A DNA stretch of 10,968 nt, from NCBI GenBank assembly GCA_003133005.1, contig PKZI01000162.1:1-10968 (forward strand). The letters are read 5' to 3'. Source of the DNA: Acidimicrobiaceae bacterium. Its GTDB lineage: Bacteria > Actinomycetota > Acidimicrobiia > Acidimicrobiales > RAAP-2. The position numbers were made by a program, and so were the translations under genes. The notes under the pieces were generated by a model. The model was not told the origin of the DNA. It made no database searches and worked only from the letters and a program-made list of their open reading frames with translations. Each line of letters opens with the position of its first letter. Within the stretch, counting starts at the first letter, position 1. Shown in pieces: positions 6,165 through 10,968 of this stretch.

Positions 6165-7205
6165 CTACGGGAGGATCGTCACCAACGTGCCGATTGGCGT
6201 TGAGGGCCAGACCGTCTTCGCCGAGGCGAAGGGCATCTCCACGCAACCGAGACTCTGCGCGAAGCCGTAGGAGTAGCGGATGAAACCGTGCAGCGCGTCG
6301 CCGCCATTGAAATAGGAGATCCAAGGAATTCCGGGATCGGAGTAGTGCGAGCCGTCGGGATTGGTGCCGGTCATGGTCTGGCTCGTGTAGCGAAGGTACA
6401 CCGGATACGTGCCAGTCGCAGTGGGAGCGACGGAGATACCCGTATTGACGAGCGTGTGAAAGGTGGGTACGCCCGCCACGTAGAGCGTGAGGGTCTCCGG
6501 GTCGGTCTCGGTGACACTGACGTAGTTGTACGTATTCGTGTCGACGGTGCCGTTTTCGGCGGCACTCACGAGATCGTCCCACGTGGTGGGATCAGCGACG
6601 CCCGTCGTGGGAAGCCCGTTCGCGTTCTGAAACGCCATCAGCGCTCCGGTCACGAGCACATTGTCGACGCCCACGCGCCACTGTGAACTCAAGGTCGCGG
6701 GCAACTGGGGATAGGACCAGGTGAACGTGCCGGGTTCTTGCACGCCCGGGTCCACGCCTTGGACGCTCGGCGTAAAGGTGAGGGGAAGGTAGTTGGTCTC
6801 GGCGAGAAGTTGCTCTTCCCATGTGACGTTGGTCGAAATGTTGGTCGTGAGCGCGCGAAGTGCGTCGAAGCGACACTTGGTAGTGCACGACATCACGGTC
6901 GGCGTCTCGATGGTGTAGCGCACTTGTGGCCTCAATTTCGAGATTGCGATCGCCTGCACGTCGCGTGGTCCGATCTGTTGCCATTTCGTAGCGAGCGCGG
7001 GTTTGATCACGAGTTTGGGAAGTTGGGACGTGTTGATCGTCGTGTTGAAATGCAGGCGCACGATGGGCATCGCCGCGCTAAGGGTGGGCGCCACGGTGCT
7101 CGACACGTGAACGACGGGAGTGGCGTTCGCCGAAATTGCCGGCACGACGGTGAGTCCGACAAGGCTCACGAGCGCACTAATCAGCACTTTTGAGCTTCGC
7201 GGCAT
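6165..7205 (-). CDS. Secreted L,D-transpeptidase (YkuD) with peptidoglycan-binding domain
   Basis: A 346-residue exported wall enzyme that would form 3-3 cross-links or anchor proteins in peptidoglycan using a catalytic cysteine. The N-terminus is a signal peptide (KVLISALVSLVGLTVVPA core, cleavage likely after ANA, residue 28). A PG_binding_1-type helical module lies at about 178-214 (ALMAFQNANGLPTTGVADPTTW). The YkuD domain is at about 235-346, with His306 and Cys321 in SLGCVEM. The usual SHGC motif has Leu in place of His. ATG 7205 is chosen because it starts the signal peptide directly and sits 6 bases after a -10-like element, consistent with a leaderless mRNA. An upstream in-frame GTG (7226) would add 7 residues with no clear ribosome-binding site. 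The gene ends 14 bases from dinB, convergently, with no terminator visible between them. Confidence 0.92.
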   Translation of the reverse strand: MPRSSKVLISALVSLVGLTVVPAISANATPVVHVSSTVAPTLSAAMPIVRLHFNTTINTSQLPKLVIKPALATKWQQIGPRDVQAIAISKLRPQVRYTIETPTVMSCTTKCRFDALRALTTNISTNVTWEEQLLAETNYLPLTFTPSVQGVDPGVQEPGTFTWSYPQLPATLSSQWRVGVDNVLVTGALMAFQNANGLPTTGVADPTTWDDLVSAAENGTVDTNTYNYVSVTETDPETLTLYVAGVPTFHTLVNTGISVAPTATGTYPVYLRYTSQTMTGTNPDGSHYSDPGIPWISYFNGGDALHGFIRYSYGFAQSLGCVEMPFASAKTVWPSTPIGTLVTILP

Positions 7206-7211
7206 GGTTCT

Positions 7212-7240
7212 AGCGTAATCGGGCACATGAGCGCCCCCAA
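7212..7240 (-). promoter_or_regulatory. Possible leaderless promoter of the L,D-transpeptidase gene
   Basis: On the minus strand TTGGGG (7235-7240), a 17-base spacer and TACGCT (7212-7217, TAnnnT type) end 6 bases before ATG 7205. Transcription would then start at or next to the A of the start codon, a common actinobacterial arrangement. The -35 is weak (three of six), so this is tentative. Confidence 0.4.
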
Positions 7241-7274
7241 GGTGTCTACGCTGGGTGGAGAGAGAAGAGGTTCT

Positions 7275-7454
7275 ATGAGCACCGCAAAGACCATTGGTAT
7301 CGCCGTCTTGGTCGTGGTGATCGCGATAATCCTGTTCTCAGTCATTGGCTGGGTGTTCTCGCTCGTGCGCATTGTCATTGAGGCGGCGATCATCGTGGGC
7401 ATCTGTTACGTGGCGTACCTGGCAGTTCGTCGCTCGAAAAAGAGTTCGAGCTAG
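7275..7454 (+). CDS. Small two-helix membrane protein, function unknown
   Basis: A 59-residue protein made almost wholly of two hydrophobic helices (about 6-27 and 32-50) separated by a short turn, with a basic and serine-rich tail (RRSKKSSS). I do not recognise a family. ATG 7275 is preferred because AGAGG (7266-7270) precedes it by 4 bases. An in-frame ATG at 7227 would add 16 polar residues without a ribosome-binding site. The gene is divergent from the transpeptidase gene and ends 22 bases before tRNA-Cys, so it may share a transcript with the tRNA. The hydrophobic pattern over its whole length and the good start support a real gene. Confidence 0.65.
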   Translation: MSTAKTIGIAVLVVVIAIILFSVIGWVFSLVRIVIEAAIIVGICYVAYLAVRRSKKSSS

Positions 7455-7476
7455 CCCGAGTAGGCTTCGTAGTTCT

Positions 7477-7550
7477 GGCGGCGTGGCCGAGCGGTTAGGC
7501 AGGGGCCTGCAAAGCCCCGTACTCCGGTTCGAATCCGGACGCCGCCTCCA
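7477..7550 (+). tRNA. tRNA-Cys (anticodon GCA)
   Basis: A full cloverleaf can be drawn. The acceptor stem is 7477-7483 with 7540-7546 (seven Watson-Crick pairs). The anticodon stem GGGGC/GCCCC is at 7502-7506 and 7514-7518, with loop CTGCAAA and anticodon GCA at 7509-7511. The T stem TCCGG/CCGGA is at 7523-7527 and 7535-7539, with loop TTCGAAT. The discriminator base is U (7547), as required for cysteinyl-tRNA synthetase, and CCA is encoded (7548-7550). Confidence 0.98.
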
Positions 7551-7672
7551 AGAAATTGCCATGGATGTTCGATATGTTCGTCGGTGGTTACAACCCACGC
7601 GACGGACGTCGAGGCAGCTCATTACGAGAGCGACACGACAGTCCTCGCGAGGTCGCGAAGAGGCTTCGGGGA

Positions 7673-8908
7673 TCAGTACGGGAGCACCGCGGCTTGCGCA
7701 CCGAGTGCCGCCAGTCGTTCTCGCAGGAATTTCCTCTCGACTTCGTTTTCGCTCACTTGCAGCGCCAGTTCGTACGAGGCGCATGCTTGCTCACGATTTC
7801 CAATGCGCGCGAGAAAGTCAGCGCGGGCACTCGCAAAATAGGCGTACTGCGCGAGAAACGGATCGCCGGAGAGCTCGTCGAGCGCCGCCAGGCCCGCCTG
7901 AGGTCCCCGCGCGAAACCCACGGCAACCGCGCGGTTGAGCGCCACCACTGGCGAGGGCCACGTGAAGCGCAGCACGTCGTAGATCGCGACGATCTCTCCC
8001 CAGTCAGTCTCTGAGAACGACGATGCCTCGGCGTGGACGGCGGCTATCGCGGCCATGAGTGCGAAGCGAGACGGCGGCCGGTGGGTCAACGATTCTCGCA
8101 CGAGACCAATTCCCTCTTCTATGGCGTCGTGGTCCCACTTGGAGCGATCCTGATCCTCGAGAAGTATCAGTGTTCCGTCGAGCGACAGACGTGCGTGGCG
8201 TCGCGCGTCAGAAAGAAGGAGGAGAGCGAGCAAGCCCGACACGCCGGGATTATCAGGCAATAGTTCGCGAAGCATTCTCGCGAGTTGTAGAGCGCGACTC
8301 GTCAGGTCCTCGCGGACGAGTTGTCCACCCGAAGGCGCGGTGTGGCCCGTGGTGAATACCAAGTGCACGACGTCCAGCACCGCGTCCACACGCTCGGAGA
8401 GTTCCGCAGCGGCAGGAACGTGATAGGGAATTGCGGACGTGGCGATTTTCTTTTTGGCCCGGGTCAGCCGCGCCGCCATTGCCGATTCCTTTATGAGGAA
8501 CGCTCGTGCCACCTCTGACGTCGTGAGTCCACACACGTAGCGCAAGGTGAGGGCGATCTGAGACTCCAGCGCGAGCGCCGGATGACAGCACGTGAAAATG
8601 AGACGAAGTCGATCATCGCTGACGTGACTATCTTCCTCGCTCTCGTCGAGGGAGTCCCCACCGCTCTCCACGAGCAGGGGCATGAGTCGATCGTGCCTCG
8701 TGTGGCGACGAAGCTGGTCAAGTGCTCGGTGGCGAGCGACGGTGGTAAGCCAAGCGCCGGGCCGCTTCGGTACTCCGTGTGTGGCCCAGTCGTTGAGGGC
8801 GGACGCGTACGCTTCTTGGACACATTCTTCGGCGATGTCCATGTCACGCGCCACCCTCAACGTGGCCGCAAGGACGTACGCCCACTCGTTACGGTGCGCG
8901 TCCGCCAC
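7673..8908 (-). CDS. ECF42-type sigma factor with long C-terminal extension
   Basis: A 411-residue extracytoplasmic-function sigma factor. Region 2 spans about 5-72 (AEECVQEAYASAL, then GAWLTTVARHRALDQLRR). Region 4 spans about 98-155 (LTLRYVCGLTTSEVARAF helix-turn-helix, then SAMAARLTRAKKK). The remaining 250 or so residues form the helical, TPR-like extension typical of group ECF42, with LVFTTGHT at about 183-190 at its start. These sigma factors have no anti-sigma gene and are encoded beside a DGPF-family protein, as here, 29 bases upstream. The extension is thought to control activity. Start GTG 8908 gives a complete region 2. Upstream in-frame codons (RWQAEFA) contain no ATG/GTG/TTG, though a CTG lies at 8941. 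The signal sensed is unknown. Confidence 0.95.
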   Translation of the reverse strand: MADAHRNEWAYVLAATLRVARDMDIAEECVQEAYASALNDWATHGVPKRPGAWLTTVARHRALDQLRRHTRHDRLMPLLVESGGDSLDESEEDSHVSDDRLRLIFTCCHPALALESQIALTLRYVCGLTTSEVARAFLIKESAMAARLTRAKKKIATSAIPYHVPAAAELSERVDAVLDVVHLVFTTGHTAPSGGQLVREDLTSRALQLARMLRELLPDNPGVSGLLALLLLSDARRHARLSLDGTLILLEDQDRSKWDHDAIEEGIGLVRESLTHRPPSRFALMAAIAAVHAEASSFSETDWGEIVAIYDVLRFTWPSPVVALNRAVAVGFARGPQAGLAALDELSGDPFLAQYAYFASARADFLARIGNREQACASYELALQVSENEVERKFLRERLAALGAQAAVLPY

Positions 8909-8937
8909 TGCGAACTCGGCCTGCCAACGCCCGTCGC

Positions 8938-9282
8938 TCAGGTTGGCATTATTGGTCGTACTTCGACCCCTCCCTGTGAGGCTGGAACGTCTCTCGCGAT
9001 CGCGAGCGCGGCGTCGAGGTCGTCGGCCTCAATCAGGTAGTAGCCCCCGAGTGCTTCCTTGGTCTCGGCGAATGCACCGTCGGTGACCGTGACTTTGCCG
9101 CTCTTCTCGTGGCGAATACTGGTGGCACTTGAGGTGTGGTGCAACGCGTTGCCGCCTCGCAAGCTTGCCCCGTGCTTTTCGCCAAAGGCCATGTGGCCCT
9201 TCATTATCGTCTCTTGTCCCGCTGGATCTTGCCATATGGGGTCGGACTCATCTTGGTAGATCAAAATCAGGTATTCGGGCAC
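8938..9282 (-). CDS. DGPF/YCII-related protein, partner of the ECF42 sigma factor
   Basis: A 114-residue YCII-like small alpha/beta protein. It begins with the family-typical strand PEYLILIY and carries VTDGAFAETKEALGGYYLIEADDLDAA-type sequence at about 66-92, closely matching the DGPF signature, with Ala replacing Pro (DGAF). DGPF proteins are the conserved genomic partners of ECF42 sigma factors. Their biochemical role is not established; they are thought to be the main target or a cofactor of the sigma factor. Start GTG 9282 has a strong AGAGGAGA ribosome-binding site at 9287-9294. An ATG at 9287 is out of frame. The gene is the first of a two-gene unit with the sigma gene and lies behind an ECF42-like promoter. 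Confidence 0.93.
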   Translation of the reverse strand: MPEYLILIYQDESDPIWQDPAGQETIMKGHMAFGEKHGASLRGGNALHHTSSATSIRHEKSGKVTVTDGAFAETKEALGGYYLIEADDLDAALAIARDVPASQGGVEVRPIMPT

Positions 9283-9324
9283 GTCATCTCCTCTGTTCTC
9301 TTAAGTACTTCCGGTCTTCTCTAC

Positions 9325-9351
9325 GACGAGTGAGGAACGACGAAATCGACA
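9325..9351 (-). promoter_or_regulatory. Candidate ECF42 autoregulated promoter
   Basis: On the minus strand TGTCGA (9346-9351), a 17-base spacer and CGTC (9325-9328) lie 42 bases before the DGPF gene. From memory, the promoter described for actinobacterial ECF42 has TGTCGA at -35 and a CGA/TC-type -10, which fits. Spacing and orientation are right for self-activation of the pair. Confidence 0.65.
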
Positions 9352-9352
9352 T

Positions 9353-9571
9353 TTTTGACCAAGAATCGTAGTTACCCCTTCGCGCTGCATGGTAGCGCCG
9401 CGAACCGCCAATCACAATGGATGAACGCGGCTGGAGAGAGGTCGAATGCGCTGTTGTACCGTTGCCCGGACTGGTCAACCTCGATCTTTTGCAAATCACG
9501 CTGTAGCCGACTTTTGAAAGTCTCTCCGGTAGAATCAGGTTCGTTACACCTCAAAGAGAGCGGACACATTC
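9353..9571. other. Intergenic region between divergent DGPF and HAD genes
   Basis: 219 bases with no convincing gene or known RNA. Its right part holds a TAGAAT -10-like hexamer (9530-9535) on the plus strand without a good -35 at 17 bases. A 14-base inverted repeat, GACTTT-TG-AAAGTC, lies at 9509-9522. A weak purine-rich AAAGAGAG lies before the HAD start. I could not match the stretch at 9370-9480 to SRP RNA, tRNA or a riboswitch by eye. Confidence 0.4.
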
Positions 9572-10411
9572 ATGGCTGGTTCGGAACATCCCCTGGTCAA
9601 GTCCAAGGCCGTGAACGCCTCGGAGGTCGCTTCGTGGCTGATCGACATGGATGGTGTACTGGTTCGAGAAGAGCACCCGATCGAAGGCGCCAATCGATTC
9701 CTCGAGTTGCTACGCGAGAATGACACGCCATTTTTGGTGCTGACGAACAATTCGATGTTCACCCGTCGCGACCTCAGCGCGCGACTCAAGCACAGTGGCC
9801 TGAACGTGCCCGAGGACCGAATGTGGACCTCGGCTCTCGCGACCGCGGGTTTCCTCGCGGCGCAACGACCCAAGGGTTCGGCCTTCGTGATTGGCGAGGT
9901 GGGGCTCACGACGGCACTGCACGACGCGGGTTACACCCTCACCGAGAACAATCCGGACTACGTGGTGGTGGGCGAGACGCGCAACTACAGTTTCGAAAGC
10001 ATCACCAAGGCGGTACGACTGGTGAGCAAGGGCTCGCGCTTCATTGCGACCAACCCAGATCCCACCGGACCAAGCCGCGAGGGTCCACTTCCCGCGACGG
10101 GTGCGGTCACCGCGCTCATTAGTCGAGCCACGGGCAAAGTGCCCTACTTCATTGGCAAGCCCAACCCCCTCATGATTCGCTCCGCGCTGCGCGAACTCAA
10201 CGCGCACTCCGAGACAACCGCGATGGTGGGCGACCGTATGGATACCGACGTCGTCGCGGGCCTTGAAGCGGGTTTGCACACGATTCTCGTGTTGTCGGGT
10301 GTCTCGGACGAGGAGGCGGCGCACCGCTATCCCTACAAACCGTCGCGCGTCGTTCGTTCGGTCGACGAACTTGCCGACGAGATCGAAAAGAGTCTGGTCG
10401 AGAAGACTTAG
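9572..10411 (+). CDS. NagD-like HAD-superfamily (IIA) phosphatase
   Basis: A 279-residue haloacid dehalogenase-type phosphohydrolase of the class with a large C2 cap (NagD / p-nitrophenyl phosphatase-like). Motif I is DMDGVL with nucleophile Asp25 and acid/base Asp27. Motif II is TNNS at 58-61. Motif III lysine is Lys196 in GKPNP. Motif IV is GDRMDTDV at 220-227 with the Mg-binding aspartates Asp221 and Asp226. The cap lies between motifs II and III (about 90-185). Relatives hydrolyse nucleotide monophosphates, sugar phosphates or 2-phosphoglycolate; substrate choice sits in the cap and cannot be read here. Its TAG stop overlaps the stop of the convergent reductase gene. All catalytic residues are present. 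Confidence 0.93.
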   Translation: MAGSEHPLVKSKAVNASEVASWLIDMDGVLVREEHPIEGANRFLELLRENDTPFLVLTNNSMFTRRDLSARLKHSGLNVPEDRMWTSALATAGFLAAQRPKGSAFVIGEVGLTTALHDAGYTLTENNPDYVVVGETRNYSFESITKAVRLVSKGSRFIATNPDPTGPSREGPLPATGAVTALISRATGKVPYFIGKPNPLMIRSALRELNAHSETTAMVGDRMDTDVVAGLEAGLHTILVLSGVSDEEAAHRYPYKPSRVVRSVDELADEIEKSLVEKT

Positions 10412-10968
10412 CGGTAGTGGCGACGCCGCTCGTGAGGTTTGGTCAGGACTGACGGCGCCCAGCCGGCGTCGGGAGCGTTGAGGTTGGTACCCGGCGGCAC
10501 GATCTCGTCGATGCGGTCAAGCACGGCCGCGTCGAGCACGATCTCACTTGCGCCAAGTTGTGACTCGAGGTGCTCCATGGTGCGAGGACCAATGATGGCC
10601 GAACTGATCGCCGGGTGCTCGATCACGAAGGCGATTGACAACTCGATGAGCGAGAGACCGGCGTCTGACGCCACTTTCGACAGCTCTTCGACCGTCTCGA
10701 GCTTCTTCTGATTACCCGGGAGACTTAGGTCATAGCGCGCAGGGATTCGGTCCGAGCGTCGACTCGTATTTTCCTTGCCAATACCAAAACGTCCGGAGAG
10801 CCATCCTCCCGCGAGCGGGCTCCACGGAATCACGCCCATGCCGTACTTGAGACAGGTGGGAAGCACGTCGCGTTCTATGCCGCGCACGAGTATGGAGTAA
10901 GGAGGCTGCTCAGTGCGAAAGCGCTCGCGCATTCTCTTTTCTGCTACCCACTGCGCCTCGACGATCTG
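10408..10968 (-). CDS. Aldo-keto reductase, C-terminal part (5' end outside window)
   Basis: The frame stays open from the TAA at 10408-10410 to the window edge, so 186 C-terminal residues are seen. The segment upstream of the internal ATG at 10932 (QIVEAQWVAEKR) reads as continuing family sequence, so that ATG is not the start. Features of NAD(P)H-dependent aldo-keto reductases of the YhdN/general stress protein 69-like group are clear. They include a QPPYSILVR segment, GVIPWSPLAGGWLSGRF (the strand and loop that bind the cofactor), and a C-terminal SAIIGPRTMEHLESQL cofactor-binding helix followed by LDRIDEIVPPG. The catalytic Asp-Tyr-Lys-His set lies in the missing N-terminal part. The substrate is unknown. 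The gene converges on the HAD gene with a 4-base overlap. Confidence 0.93.
   Translation of the reverse strand, partial: QIVEAQWVAEKRMRERFRTEQPPYSILVRGIERDVLPTCLKYGMGVIPWSPLAGGWLSGRFGIGKENTSRRSDRIPARYDLSLPGNQKKLETVEELSKVASDAGLSLIELSIAFVIEHPAISSAIIGPRTMEHLESQLGASEIVLDAAVLDRIDEIVPPGTNLNAPDAGWAPSVLTKPHERRRHYR

Noticed and set aside
7565..7580. Tandem ATGTTCG copies (9-base period) after tRNA-Cys as LexA half sites or an attachment site
   Set aside because: Half sites are in direct, not inverted, orientation. No integrase or second copy of the tRNA end was seen in the window.
7643..7652. CCTCGCGAGG palindrome as a terminator between tRNA-Cys and the sigma gene
   Set aside because: It has no loop and no T tract on either strand, and is short enough to occur by chance in GC-rich DNA.
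9370..9480. Possible small RNA (SRP-like) before the HAD gene
   Set aside because: The GGAAG/AGCA core of SRP RNA is absent and no stable long hairpin could be drawn by eye.

Overview
The window reads as a chromosomal stretch of a moderately high-GC actinobacterium. Supporting signs are LexA boxes of the CGAAC-N4-GTTCG type, the lexA / LysM gene / nrdR neighbourhood known from mycobacteria and relatives, frequent GTG starts, an ECF42-type sigma factor with its DGPF partner, and a likely leaderless promoter. Acidimicrobiia is my best guess for the class, but that is inference from gene content and feel, not a placement.

Region 1 (1-3175), the SOS hub. The 3' end of an M20-type metallopeptidase gene converges on lexA (minus strand). 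Divergent from lexA is a two-gene, 4-base-overlapping operon: a short MoxR-like AAA+ ATPase and a protein combining an HELMH zinc-peptidase-like motif with a von Willebrand A (MIDAS) domain. The lexA promoter carries one perfect and one degenerate LexA box, and the perfect box lies in the shared divergent region. In the mycobacterial arrangement the LysM gene sits directly across from lexA; here the AAA/VWA pair lies between them.

Region 2 (3087-6150), a second LexA-controlled unit. A near-ideal promoter (TTGCAA-N17-TATAAT) carries two perfect LexA boxes, one filling the spacer and one over the start of transcription. Behind it, with gaps of 23 nt, 2 nt and then an overlap, come a small membrane-anchored LysM protein (candidate SOS cell-division regulator), nrdR, a PIG-L/LmbE-type deacetylase and dinB (DNA polymerase IV). 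Cell-division control, control of ribonucleotide reductase and translesion synthesis would thus share one damage-inducible transcript.

Region 3 (6165-7550). A secreted peptidoglycan-binding L,D-transpeptidase on the minus strand, a divergent 59-residue two-helix membrane protein, and tRNA-Cys(GCA).

Region 4 (7673-9352). On the minus strand, a DGPF/YCII-like protein followed by an ECF42-type sigma factor with its long C-terminal extension. A TGTCGA-N17-CGTC element upstream fits autoregulation.

Region 5 (9353-10968). A NagD-like HAD phosphatase (plus strand) whose stop codon overlaps that of a convergent aldo-keto reductase, which runs off the window. No mobile element, CRISPR array, integrase or clear rho-independent terminator was seen, and no gene-free stretch exceeds 300 bases.
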